Source: Coemansia sp. RSA 1804 (taxonomy: Eukaryota > Kickxellomycota > Kickxellomycetes > Kickxellales > Kickxellaceae). Taken from it: a DNA stretch of 18,751 nucleotides. Of this stretch, positions 1 through 8,159 are shown one piece after another. Under the pieces are notes generated by a model. That model was not told where the DNA came from, ran no database searches, and saw only the letters and a program-made list of their open reading frames with translations. Numbering within the stretch: the first letter of the stretch is position 1; each line of letters starts with the position of its first letter. The stretch lies in contig JANBTH010000379.1 of the NCBI GenBank assembly GCA_027578815.1, forward strand, positions 1 to 18,751. The letters are read 5' to 3'. The translations under genes were made by a program, and so were the position numbers.

Positions 1-91
1 AGATGAGGGGAGGGGGTTGTCACCGAATGCAGCATGCAGGCAAGACTGGTTGAGCTTTATATTTTCGTCTCCAAACGGCTCTCAATCGCAT

Positions 92-108
92 GTACACATA
101 ATGTGTAC
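92..108. repeat. Perfect 7-bp inverted repeat
   Basis: GTACACA, a TAA spacer, then TGTGTAC form a perfect palindrome with a 3-nt centre. It could bind a dimeric transcription factor or be chance; no gene beside it clarifies its role. Confidence 0.4.
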
Positions 109-1576
109 CGTCCAATCCGCAGCATGCATAGAAATCAAAGCGGTCTGCTTACAAAACAATAACAACACGGATGGTCCATTTCTATTACTTTCATCTGAGG
201 TTGCTGAGATGAGAACCTTCTTTCTCCAGAATATGGTGTATTCTCTCTCTGTGAGTGTCTCTGATGACACCATGCAATATTATGAGAAGCGCGGATGCGG
301 GATGGGCTGGACATGGCCGACTTGCGTATTCATTTTCGATTTGCCTTTTTTGCAGAGAACTCTTCTATCTAGATTCTCCCACATGTGACAAATTAGATCC
401 GCAATGATCAAGACATGGTCAACGTTTGCTATCCTCTCACTCGGAATTGTTCTTTGTTTCTCTCTCTTAGCAATAAAATGCATGGCGGCGGAATGTGTTC
501 GGACATATTGGACGGAACTTGCGTTCGGACTAGTGTCAAAACATAAACAAACAATCCTCTCTCCTTATATCTGACCATTCCCATCCTTATCCTATCCCGC
601 TCAAGCGGCAAATATGCTGAGAAAAAACATTGCAAAGGGATAATAAGGAAACAAAAGAAAAATATGGCTTGTATTGTAAGTCTCTTTAGATCCACAGGGC
701 TTTTTTAATTATTTCTTTGAACAAGAAGCATCCCTGTCCACCCCCTTCTCTCCCTTCTGTTTGTTTGTCTGTTTGTTGTTATTTTGCATGAATAGTATAA
801 TTGTCAGAAAATAATAAATAAAAGGAGTTTGTGTTCGAGTGGGAAAAAAACATACACACAAACACTATGGTAAATAGATAGCGGTATGTATAATGGAACG
901 TATATCATGCGAGCACTATTTTCATTCAGTTTTGCTTATTTATACAACATTCAAAAAAGGTTATAGTGGCAATTGTTTCAGTAATAGAAAAATAAAGATG
1001 TTTTGCGTTTATTCCCTTTTATTCCTTCTTTTCAATTTACCTTTTTAGATAGGAAAAACAATGGAGATGAAACGTGTGGTAAAGAAATAGAGAGGTGGGA
1101 GAGATACAGCTTGAGAAAGAAAAATTTTTTTCTATTTTTTTCGGCTGACAAGTGGCTGAACAATGTTTTCTTTTTGGGCGTTTAGAAAATGTAAAAAGGG
1201 GCATAGTGTCCATAAAAAGAAGCACAACTTGTGTGATTTCCATTTCATTCAAAAATGGGTTTGTCAACATCCAATTCTTTAATATGCAGGTATTAAAGTA
1301 TTTTGCAAATACAGATAATCACAAAATAAATAGAAAAAATAACGAGAAGCCTCTCACTTTTTTTAGATGTAGTGTGTAGGGAACCATTGGGTATCGTCCT
1401 ATCTTTGTCGTTGTTGCTGTTTCTTACACCATATTGGCGTTTCGCTAAATATCTAACATTTTTCTTTTCTCTTTTCCCCATTTTTGGTAAAGCATTTTAA
1501 TTTTAATACTAATATTTTATTCTAAAGTGTACAACATAAAAATTTTCTATTTGTAATATTCATCTTACGTCTCAAC

Positions 1577-1592
1577 CACACACACACACACA
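1577..1592. repeat. CA dinucleotide microsatellite (8 units)
   Basis: Eight uninterrupted CA units end 19 nt upstream of the MFS start codon at 1612, so they probably lie in the 5' untranslated leader or core promoter. Confidence 0.8.
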
Positions 1593-1611
1593 AAAGAAGC
1601 AGTAAGACACA

Positions 1612-3348
1612 ATGTCGACTATCAGCAAAAACGAGAACAAGAGCGTAGAAAGCGTTAACGATAACAGCTCAGCTCAAAGCAATGAAATCACAGAGGAACC
1701 CCTTACCAAGAGCAAAGGAGCCGAAAAGGACGAAAAATCATTGGAGACAGCCAGTGTAAGTCCAAGCAGCAACACCGAAGGAAGTGGTGGAAGCCAAAGC
1801 TACAACAAGGAGTCAATTTCAAAGACACGCTTATACGTGATTCTAGTAGGTCTCAGCCTTCTCTACTTTGTATCGGCACTAGAGACAACAATTCTGGCAA
1901 CCGTGTACATTGACATATCGAACGAGTACAAGAACCTGTCAAACGGGATCTGGATTATCACAAGCTACCTGCTCTCAAACACAGCGGTGCAGCCGCTCTA
2001 CGGAAAGCTCAGCGACATTTTGGGACGGTTTTGGGGAATTGCCACAGCAACGGCCATCTTCTGTATTGGGTCAATACTGTGTGCAGTGTCGCAGTCGCTG
2101 GGGATGCTGATAGCAAGCAGGGCAATTCAGGGGGTTGGAGGCGGCGGGCTCATGACGATGGTGAGTATTGTGCTAAGCGACGTAACAACAGAGAGGGATC
2201 GCGGAAAATACACTGGAATTCTGGCATCAACATGGGGGATAGCATCGGCCGTGGGACCTGTAATGGGCGGTGCCATCGTGGAGAATGCCAGCTGGCGGAT
2301 CATATTCTGGATCAACCTGCCAGTAAGCGTACCACCCTTGATCATGCTGTTTCTATCGCTCAACGTTGTGCCCAAACCAGCAGGCACGGCACGCGAGAAG
2401 TTCAGGCGGATGGACATTCTCGGGTCGCTTGTGTTCCAAGCATTTATAATCCCCTTGATCATTGCGTTTGCGTGGGGCGGACAAGGGTTCAAGTGGGTGT
2501 CAGGGAGAGTGCTTGGAACAATATGTGCCAGCGTAGTTGTTGGTGTATTGTTCGTGATTGTTGAATGGAAGGTGGCGGTGGAGCCGATTATGTCGCTGCG
2601 TCTTTTTCGAATTCGCAACGTCACGGCCTCGGCCATTGGGAGTCTATGTCTGGGCGCATGCGTCTACTCGCCAATGATGTTCATTCCGCAGTGGGAGCTG
2701 TCTGTTAAGCGCGCGAGCGAGATATCCAGCGGCCTCCATCTGCTGCCGCTTGTGCTGGGTATGGTTATCTCTGCCACGTTTGCCGGAATCTACATTGCGC
2801 GTATCGGACGGTATCTGGAGCTGATCTGGGCGTGTGGCGTGCTGATGGCTGTTGGGAACTCGCTTCTTCTCTTGCTGGACGAAAACAGTAGCAACGCTCA
2901 GCGATTGGGGTTCCTGGTTATCACAGGTCTTGGATTGGGACTCGGAGTGCAGACAATGATCATTGCAGCACAGTGTGCGGTGAAAGGATTGGATATGGCG
3001 GCAACCACAACGCTTGTGATATTCACGCGAACGCTGGGCGGAATTCTGGGCCTCTCTGTTCTCTCTTCGGTCTTCAACAACCGATTGCGCACCGAGGCTG
3101 CGGCGCTTGTTGAAAAGTACCCGCAGTACGCGCAGATCATCCGTGACTCTCTCGATGACCAGTCGATTCTGGGCAAGAAAGGCAGTTCGCTGCCGCCGGA
3201 CCTGATGAAAGGGCTGATCAATATGTTCCAGGAGGCACTTAACAAGGTCTTTCTTGCGCTGATCCCTTTCTCCGGCCTGCTTGTCCTGTCAACGCTGCTG
3301 TTCACGCAGGTCAAGCTCAACCAGCGCAGAAAGAAGACAATAAAGTAG
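1612..3348 (+). CDS. MFS multidrug exporter, DHA2 (14-TM) family
   Basis: Predicted 578-residue proton-coupled exporter of the major facilitator superfamily, in a plasma or organelle membrane; the substrate cannot be read from the sequence. Residues 1-72 are a hydrophilic Ser/Glu/Lys-rich cytosolic tail, followed by hydrophobic segments in the number expected for 14 TMs. Family signatures occur in order: a D1-like stretch at about 88-103, WIITSYLL at 114-121, motif A GKLSDILGR at 131-139, a motif B-like SRAIQGVGGGG at 169-179, the antiporter motif C GIASAVGPVMGG at 209-220, and WRIIFWINLP at 228-237. Length is normal for DHA2, and no intron is needed. The ATG follows GACACA and is the first Met of the frame. 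The next gene on the same strand is a paralogue, suggesting tandem duplication. I cannot tell whether it is closest to the Sge1, Azr1 or Vba type, so no symbol is given. Confidence 0.93.
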   Translation: MSTISKNENKSVESVNDNSSAQSNEITEEPLTKSKGAEKDEKSLETASVSPSSNTEGSGGSQSYNKESISKTRLYVILVGLSLLYFVSALETTILATVYIDISNEYKNLSNGIWIITSYLLSNTAVQPLYGKLSDILGRFWGIATATAIFCIGSILCAVSQSLGMLIASRAIQGVGGGGLMTMVSIVLSDVTTERDRGKYTGILASTWGIASAVGPVMGGAIVENASWRIIFWINLPVSVPPLIMLFLSLNVVPKPAGTAREKFRRMDILGSLVFQAFIIPLIIAFAWGGQGFKWVSGRVLGTICASVVVGVLFVIVEWKVAVEPIMSLRLFRIRNVTASAIGSLCLGACVYSPMMFIPQWELSVKRASEISSGLHLLPLVLGMVISATFAGIYIARIGRYLELIWACGVLMAVGNSLLLLLDENSSNAQRLGFLVITGLGLGLGVQTMIIAAQCAVKGLDMAATTTLVIFTRTLGGILGLSVLSSVFNNRLRTEAAALVEKYPQYAQIIRDSLDDQSILGKKGSSLPPDLMKGLINMFQEALNKVFLALIPFSGLLVLSTLLFTQVKLNQRRKKTIK

Positions 3349-3603
3349 AGATCACTCCTTTTCTCTTTTCTCTATTGCTATTAATGCTTGTTTCTTGTTT
3401 TATATATAATTAGCGCTATATTTTAACTCATCATACATTCATAACGCCGGCTAGCATTTGCGCTTGCTTGCTTGGACTCAATGTACGCCATTAATTGCAC
3501 CCGTTGACTGGTACATGGAATATAAACCTCCCCCAGCTCAAAGGAGGACAGTAGATTTCTACTATATTGTGAAAAGGAAATTTATAAGAGTTCAAGTAAT
3601 GAA

Positions 3604-3651
3604 ACCCAGCATAATAAAAATAGGGAGTGAGTGGATGAATAAATGCTGGGT
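3604..3651. repeat. 9-bp perfect inverted repeat, 30-nt spacer
   Basis: ACCCAGCAT at 3604-3612 is the exact reverse complement of ATGCTGGGT at 3643-3651. Its right arm overlaps a second hairpin (3648-3673: GGGTAGTAT, TCTT, ATAC, then TACCC with a short bulge). It may be part of a 3' processing region or a miniature-element remnant; neither is demonstrated. Confidence 0.4.
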
Positions 3652-3954
3652 AGTATTCTTATACTAGCTACCCGTATGCGCGGTTAGATATTCCGAATAG
3701 TAACATTCACTTTTCTTTTTTTCCTTCTTTTTCTTCTCAAACATGTTCTGCCATGTCACCTACCTCTTATGTAACATGCGCAAGAAATATATTGTGTGCT
3801 TTTCTTCAAAAGGAAAAAAGATTATTTTTCCGGCCAAATACTTTTGAAGCTTGATATTTTGCACACTCGTATTATTTCTATCTGAAAAGCGCATTGTAAT
3901 AACAGCGGCCAAACCCAAGGAGACACTGCTTTAAACCCTATCCACGCATTAACG

Positions 3955-3964
3955 TATATAAATA
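3955..3964 (+). promoter_or_regulatory. TATA box before the second MFS gene
   Basis: TATATAAATA lies only 22 nt before the ATG at 3977. With the usual spacing of about 30 nt from TATA to transcript start, the mRNA would begin after that ATG. This favours initiation at the in-frame ATG at 4019, unless another promoter exists. Confidence 0.5.
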
Positions 3965-3976
3965 ATAGGCAACGGG

Positions 3977-5749
3977 ATGGCGGTGAAGCCAGCAGCAGCG
4001 TCTGGCGAAAAGAGCGACATGTACGACTTTAATAGCGACTGCTCAATGGATACAAACATACCGACACAAAACATGCGACGGCCATTTGGGCGTATAATCA
4101 AAAAGGACGGCACAGATATCATCGAGCGCGAGGACACGCTGCTCATCGGAAGCAAAGACAGCAGCAAGGGGGAGATTGAGGAAGAGGAGTTGGAGGAGCA
4201 AGAAAAGCCACCAGCAAGACAGCTGCTTCGGGGGAAGCGGCTGTATCTGGCGCTAGCGGGACTGGATGCGCTGCTGTTTATTGCAGCACTTGACCTGACG
4301 ATCATCGCAACAGTGTATGTGGAGATAGCCAACAGCTTCAACGCGCTCACCCGCGCTGAGTGGACAATCACGTCGTACATGCTGGCGGCAACGGCGGTGC
4401 AGCCGATCTTTGGCAAGTTCAGCGACATCGTGGGACGCGCAGAGGCGATTGTGGTGTCTGTTGTGCTATTTGTAGCGGGGTCTGTGCTATGCGCGATGTC
4501 GCGGTCGATGGAGATGCTGATTGGCAGCAGAGCAGTGCAGGGTCTGGGCGGCGGCGGCATCATGGGTCTGATATTCGTTGTGGTGGCCGATGTGCTCAGC
4601 GAGCGCGAGCGCGGCAAGTACATTGGCATCTTCACATGTACGTGGGGACTGGCGTCGGCTGTGGCGCCTATCCTGGGCGGTCTGATCGTGCAGCGGTCCG
4701 ACTGGCGCGTGATCTTCTGGATCAACCTTCCGTTCTGCGCCGTAGCGCTTGTGCTGGTGCTTCTGTTTATGCGACTACCTCGTCCTTCCGGATCCGTCCG
4801 CGAGAAGGCGCGCAGAATCGATGTGCTCGGTGCGCTTCTATTTATTGCCGGCACAACGCCGATGCTGCTTGGGCTGTCGTGGGGCGGGCGCGAGCACACT
4901 TGGACGTCGCCGCTTGTTCTCGGATGCGTGGTGGGCGGGGCTCTGGTGCTTGTTGTCTTTATGTGCGTTGAGTGGAAGGTACCCCGCGAGCCCATTGTCC
5001 CTTCACATCTGCTTGCTAAGCGCAACGTTGTGCTTTCTGCGCTGGGCCATCTGTTCTTTGGCGCCGCCGGATACGGACCCATCGTGTTTGTGCCGCAGTG
5101 GGCGCTGCTTGTGCGCGGTGCAAGCGCAATCTCTGCCGGAATGCAGTTGCTGCCTTTCACTGCTGGTTCGGTGGTGACGTCGGTGGCCGGCGGGTTTGTG
5201 ATGACGCGCACCGGCAGGTACCGGCGACTGATTGTGCTTGGCACCGTTCTGCTATGCACTGGCAACGGGCTGCTTGTTCTTCTGGATCAGCATTCGTCTG
5301 GCAAGCTGCTGGCTGGAATTCTGTTCCTGTGCGGGCTTGGCGCGGGCGCCTCGATCCAGCCCATTATGATGGCTGCGCAGGCTGCAGTCGACGGCCACGA
5401 CATGGCGGCTGCCACCACGCTATGCGCCTTTCTGCGGTCGCTGGGCGCCATTCTCTGCGTGGCAATTCTGAGCTCCATTATGCACAGCGTCATCCGTCAG
5501 GGGCTTACACGTGTCGCCTTGGCCGATCCACGGACCATCTTTACTATCGTGCGTATTGCTGAAAACCAGTCCTTTATCTACTCACCTACCGTTCCCGAAG
5601 AGCTGCGTGCCACCGTTGTCTCTATCTACGCAAAGGCCACGCGACTCTCATTCTTTGCCCTGCTTCCGTTCTCCGTTCTCCTTGTTCTCTTCTCCCTTGG
5701 ATACAAGCACATTGAGCTCAACAGCTCCCGCAAAACGACCATCAAATGA
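3977..5749 (+). CDS. MFS multidrug exporter, DHA2 family (paralogue)
   Basis: Predicted 590-residue drug:H+ antiporter, paralogous to the gene just upstream and on the same strand. The N-terminal tail (1-85) is hydrophilic with a Glu-rich stretch at about 66-76. Signatures follow in order: FIAALDLTIIATVYVEIA at about 101-118, WTITSYML at 129-136, motif A GKFSDIVGR at 146-154, SRAVQGLGGGG at 184-194, motif C GLASAVAPILGG at 224-235, and WRVIFWINLP at 243-252. Both paralogues end in the residues TIK. The gene is clearly GC-rich at third positions, which also opens a long antisense frame that is an artefact. The start is uncertain: a TATA box 22 nt upstream suggests the second in-frame Met (position 4019), giving 576 residues, close to the 578 of its paralogue. 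The substrate is unknown. Confidence 0.92.
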   Translation: MAVKPAAASGEKSDMYDFNSDCSMDTNIPTQNMRRPFGRIIKKDGTDIIEREDTLLIGSKDSSKGEIEEEELEEQEKPPARQLLRGKRLYLALAGLDALLFIAALDLTIIATVYVEIANSFNALTRAEWTITSYMLAATAVQPIFGKFSDIVGRAEAIVVSVVLFVAGSVLCAMSRSMEMLIGSRAVQGLGGGGIMGLIFVVVADVLSERERGKYIGIFTCTWGLASAVAPILGGLIVQRSDWRVIFWINLPFCAVALVLVLLFMRLPRPSGSVREKARRIDVLGALLFIAGTTPMLLGLSWGGREHTWTSPLVLGCVVGGALVLVVFMCVEWKVPREPIVPSHLLAKRNVVLSALGHLFFGAAGYGPIVFVPQWALLVRGASAISAGMQLLPFTAGSVVTSVAGGFVMTRTGRYRRLIVLGTVLLCTGNGLLVLLDQHSSGKLLAGILFLCGLGAGASIQPIMMAAQAAVDGHDMAAATTLCAFLRSLGAILCVAILSSIMHSVIRQGLTRVALADPRTIFTIVRIAENQSFIYSPTVPEELRATVVSIYAKATRLSFFALLPFSVLLVLFSLGYKHIELNSSRKTTIK

Positions 5750-5997
5750 GCAAACGTCAATTCTCATTCTCTCCCCCCTCATCCTTTATCTTGTCCTTGT
5801 TCTTCCGATAAAGATCAAATTAATATTTCTCTTTTTTGTTTTCGCTTATGACCTAAAAGATATCTTATTTCTCTTTCTTTCTATTTCTTTAGAAGCGTCG
5901 TCATTCATTGTTTTGCTATATTTTCTTCTGCTTTGTTCATTTCCAAACGCGTTTGGTTCTCCTCTTTTTCAATTCAGTCTAATCTTTGGGGGAGAGA
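5750..5997. other. Intergenic, pyrimidine-rich promoter region
   Basis: This 248-nt gap between the MFS stop and the DUF2358 start is dominated by C/T tracts, especially 5830-5900. Pyrimidine-rich strands near transcription starts are common in fungal promoters. No TATA box is evident, and no gene is seen. Confidence 0.5.
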
Positions 5998-7164
5998 ATG
6001 GCGTCGAGCGCGTTGAGAGTGGCAAGCAGAATTGCGTGCAGACGCCGTCTGTCTTTGCAGTGCACAGATACCGTCCAACCGCTTTTTAATTGCCTTGGTC
6101 TATGTGGCAATATCGAGACACGCAGACGGTTGCTACGGGCGACCAGGGAATCCCGCAGGCTCTTTTCTGCGCAGAAGCTACAGTGCGAGTTGCGCAAAGA
6201 CGAAAACCCCACACCTGGCAGTACCCAAGGTGCTCCAGCGCCAGACAAAAACAAAGACCATAATGACGTGAGTAAAGGCAAGGAGGATGGGACCAAGGAG
6301 AGCGAGGACGAGTGGAATAGATCCGTGGAGCAGGCACTTGAGAACGCGAGGCGTGAGATGGAGGAAGGGAAGAAACGAAAGCCATTGCCATCTTCATCCA
6401 AGTCTGAAGACACTGAGGAAAAGGAGGACTATATTACAACGCTTGGCAGAGTGATGATGGAGCTACCGACCCAGCTCGAAGGCTTTTTTGAAAGAGGCAT
6501 CGATGGCGGTATTTACTCGGACAAGATTATTTTTTCTGAACCCACACACTCTGGGTTGAACATTTCGGGAAAGCCTCAGTACATTGGGGTTGCAAAGGTG
6601 CTTAGAATAGCAATGAACACGTACTTTACCCACCCATCGCTCACCATTCTGAGTATTCGCCAGATTCCCATCGTAGACGGGTATCCGAACAACAGCGATA
6701 ATAATCGCGATTCCAGCAATGGTACTGATCATTCTCCAAATAGACAGCCCGGGGGAGACTCACAAGGAAGAGAGGAGGAATCAGACCACAACAACAGACG
6801 GCTGTCTGAAATACATAGCAACAATAACAAGACGTACGATGTGTTTGTTCGCTGGGTGTTTGAGGGGTTGCCCAGACACACCGAGATAATCGGCGGTCAT
6901 GAATCCAGATACGAGGGCGAATTCAGATACCGAATTGATCCGAAATCCGGCCTCATTGCCCTGCACGAGGTTGCTGCTATACATCCCGCACCGCCTACTG
7001 CCTTTCTTGCCAAAACCGGCCTGGCGCGGTGGGCTGGGTGGCTGACTCCACGTGGCGCGTTGTCGTTAAGCAAAGAAGAGGATTCCATGCATCCTGGGAC
7101 ACGTCGCTCGGTTGCACCTTGTTGTTGTTTGCATGGGTCGCACATGAAGAAGCCGAGAAAGTAA
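5998..7164 (+). CDS. DUF2358 (C6orf136-like) protein, probably mitochondrial
   Basis: Predicted 388-residue protein. The arginine-rich, acid-poor N-terminus (about 1-66) looks like a mitochondrial presequence. A charged, low-complexity linker follows (about 70-143). From about residue 144 (DYITTLGRVMMELP) to about 335 the pattern matches the DUF2358 family, which includes human C6orf136 and plant proteins and probably has an NTF2-like fold. Recognisable parts are the helix before the FFERGID-GGIYS segment, the FSEP turn, the YFTHPSL-TILSI strand, the VRWVFEGLPR strand and the IDPKSGLIALHEV end. An Asn/Ser/Asp-rich insert of about 50 residues (about 229-279) interrupts the domain between two strands while keeping frame. 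The family has no established biochemical function. ATG at 5998 is chosen because the frame upstream opens only with TTG. The C-terminal 50 residues past the domain are not conserved by eye. Confidence 0.8.
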   Translation: MASSALRVASRIACRRRLSLQCTDTVQPLFNCLGLCGNIETRRRLLRATRESRRLFSAQKLQCELRKDENPTPGSTQGAPAPDKNKDHNDVSKGKEDGTKESEDEWNRSVEQALENARREMEEGKKRKPLPSSSKSEDTEEKEDYITTLGRVMMELPTQLEGFFERGIDGGIYSDKIIFSEPTHSGLNISGKPQYIGVAKVLRIAMNTYFTHPSLTILSIRQIPIVDGYPNNSDNNRDSSNGTDHSPNRQPGGDSQGREEESDHNNRRLSEIHSNNNKTYDVFVRWVFEGLPRHTEIIGGHESRYEGEFRYRIDPKSGLIALHEVAAIHPAPPTAFLAKTGLARWAGWLTPRGALSLSKEEDSMHPGTRRSVAPCCCLHGSHMKKPRK

Positions 7165-7529
7165 GAAATTATATTATCATTTTACTATGCCATTTTACTG
7201 CTGTTGTGAGAAATAGAAATCCGAGAAGCTTGACACTAATAATTATTGCATAGTGTAGTTTAAAATTTCCAAGCTAGAATGTTTGTAAAATTCTTCATTG
7301 TAAATTCGATTGGGCTGATCACTAAAGTTCTACTGTGGTCTATTAGCTGATATCATGTCTCATGTCTCATTTCATAATTGAATATCTAATGGCATTTCAA
7401 CATCCCATTACTATATAATGACAATTGCACAGTTTCTTATGTCAAAGCAAGCCCAAACATTAATGAACGTGTATCAAGACATAAGATGAAAACCTGAACG
7501 AATCCCCAAATTACGAAAATTAACAATGT

Positions 7530-7554
7530 CATTCACTTATTCTACAAGACTGTT
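7530..7554 (+). promoter_or_regulatory. Conserved upstream element, module 1
   Basis: This 25-nt block beginning CATTCACTTATTCTACAAG is kept in all three modules (20 of 25 identical to module 2) at 175-206 nt before the TATA box. It is a candidate upstream activating site; the factor is unknown. Confidence 0.45.
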
Positions 7555-7733
7555 TTAAGTGTGAGAAGGTAGTACTGTTTTTTTGCTTGACGAAGTACAC
7601 TCTACAGAAAGTAGATTTCAACATGAACAGTCTTTCCTTACTGAGATGTGTTGAAATAGCCAATTTACAGAAATTACAAATTTTCTATTATGAAAAACGT
7701 AGATACGCTCTGTGCCAATTAGCAATATATTTT

Positions 7734-7763
7734 CATATAAAAGCAGGCTGTTTTCTTGCCTGC
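7734..7763 (+). promoter_or_regulatory. TATA box and adjoining stem, module 1
   Basis: CATATAAAAGCAGGC contains TATAAA at 7736-7741, 126 nt before the microgene ATG. GCAGGC (7743-7748) and GCCTGC (7758-7763) form a perfect 6-bp inverted repeat around a 9-nt loop, just where transcription should start about 30 nt past the TATA. About 45 nt here are almost identical to module 2. Confidence 0.6.
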
Positions 7764-7861
7764 CGTCAGAACAAAAAACTATCCATCCAGCAATTATCCT
7801 CCCATTCATCAATATCAATACTACAAGGTCTACCATTTAGTTAAATTCGATTACCAGCATC

Positions 7862-7996
7862 ATGAGTACTAAAATTTCAAAAAACAAGTACAAGTGTAAT
7901 AATTGTATAGGTATCATAATAGTAAAAGATGGTGTTGAACCGGAATGTTGTGAATGGTGCAACTTTAGTTTTATAAAAGACAAATCAGATAATTAA
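7862..7996 (+). CDS. Zinc-ribbon-like microprotein, copy 1 (44 aa)
   Basis: This 44-residue ORF begins MSTKISKN. Cysteines at 12, 15, 30 and 33 form C-x2-C-x14-C-x-W-C, with an additional Cys at 29; the second knuckle reads CEWC. The pattern and size suit a minimal four-cysteine zinc ribbon. There is no signal peptide or membrane segment. Coding is supported because two paralogous ORFs at 8936 and 10384 keep the same Met-Ser start, the same cysteine spacing and the CxWC tryptophan, although other residues have diverged. It has its own TATA box 126 nt upstream and AATAAA 158 nt after the stop. The stop falls a few nucleotides before the hairpin that the other copies stop inside, so its C-terminus (KDKSDN) differs. 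Binding to DNA, RNA or protein is possible; I do not recognise the family. Zinc binding is inferred. Confidence 0.62.
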   Translation: MSTKISKNKYKCNNCIGIIIVKDGVEPECCEWCNFSFIKDKSDN

Positions 7997-7998
7997 GT

Positions 7999-8021
7999 TA
8001 TAATGTTTTTACATCATTATA
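7999..8021 (+). other. Hairpin just after the stop, module 1
   Basis: TATAATG (7999-8005) pairs with CATTATA (8015-8021) around a 9-nt loop, starting 3 nt after the microgene stop. The same position forms a longer stem in module 2, so it may be a 3' UTR structure. Confidence 0.45.
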
Positions 8022-8153
8022 CATTCCAATTCACTTTTCTAACTCTGCTAGCTTAATACTTGACAGTAGCATTGACTTCATATTCAATTTGAAGTTAGTT
8101 GACAATCTAGAACTTTGTAGTTCCATCTAGTTTCTTGTTATAGAAAAGTAAGA

Positions 8154-8159
8154 AATAAA
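8154..8159 (+). terminator. AATAAA polyadenylation signal, copy 1
   Basis: AATAAA lies 158 nt after the stop of the first microgene, within the GTAAGAAATAAAG block shared by the modules. Modules 2 and 3 have one at 144 and 143 nt. Confidence 0.5.

Larger units (their letters stand above)
1..1611. other. Intergenic, no convincing gene
   Basis: This 1.6-kb stretch is AT-rich with long pyrimidine and A tracts. I see no frame with the residue composition or motifs of a real protein. The open frames present are under 125 codons, and the longest (17-388) opens with TTG rather than ATG. It probably holds the promoter of the MFS gene starting at 1612 and the flank of a gene outside the window. Two small structures, an inverted repeat at 92-108 and a CA microsatellite at 1577-1592, are listed separately. 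Confidence 0.6.
3349..3976. other. Intergenic between the two MFS genes
   Basis: This 628-nt stretch carries the 3' end of the first MFS gene and the promoter of the second. I see no coding frame; the 69-codon open frame near 3458 has no recognisable features. It contains a 9-bp inverted repeat (3604-3651), a shorter stem-loop (3812-3831, GGAAAAA/TTTTTCC around a 6-nt loop) and a TATA element at 3955-3964. Confidence 0.7.

Noticed and set aside
17..388. 123-codon open frame at the left edge
   Set aside because: It opens with TTG, has no motif, and its residue composition looks like translated intergenic DNA.
429..695. 88-codon minus-strand frame with a hydrophobic start
   Set aside because: The hydrophobicity follows from A/T tracts. 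There is no conserved motif, promoter or paralogue to support it.
2031..2564. Overlapping frames of about 170 codons on both strands within the first MFS gene
   Set aside because: They lie fully inside the transporter and have no motif of their own.
3949..5265. 438-codon open frame antisense to the second MFS gene
   Set aside because: It is a shadow of GC-rich third positions in a clearly real sense gene. Its translation is Ser/Thr/Pro/Arg-rich with no domain, and the sense frame has all the MFS signatures.
5986..5997. Four-codon upstream extension of the DUF2358 gene
   Set aside because: It opens with TTG; the first ATG at 5998 begins a plausible mitochondrial presequence.
7618..7836. Minus-strand frames over the TATA regions of modules 1 and 3 (also 10111-10323) sharing LLLY and NILLI residues
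   Set aside because: The similarity is explained by the conserved promoter DNA read backwards. The corresponding module 2 frame diverges and stops early, and no start or 3' signals support it.
7587..7844. 85-codon plus frame upstream of the first microgene
   Set aside because: It begins with TTG and runs across the conserved promoter and TATA; the equivalent frame is not preserved in module 3.
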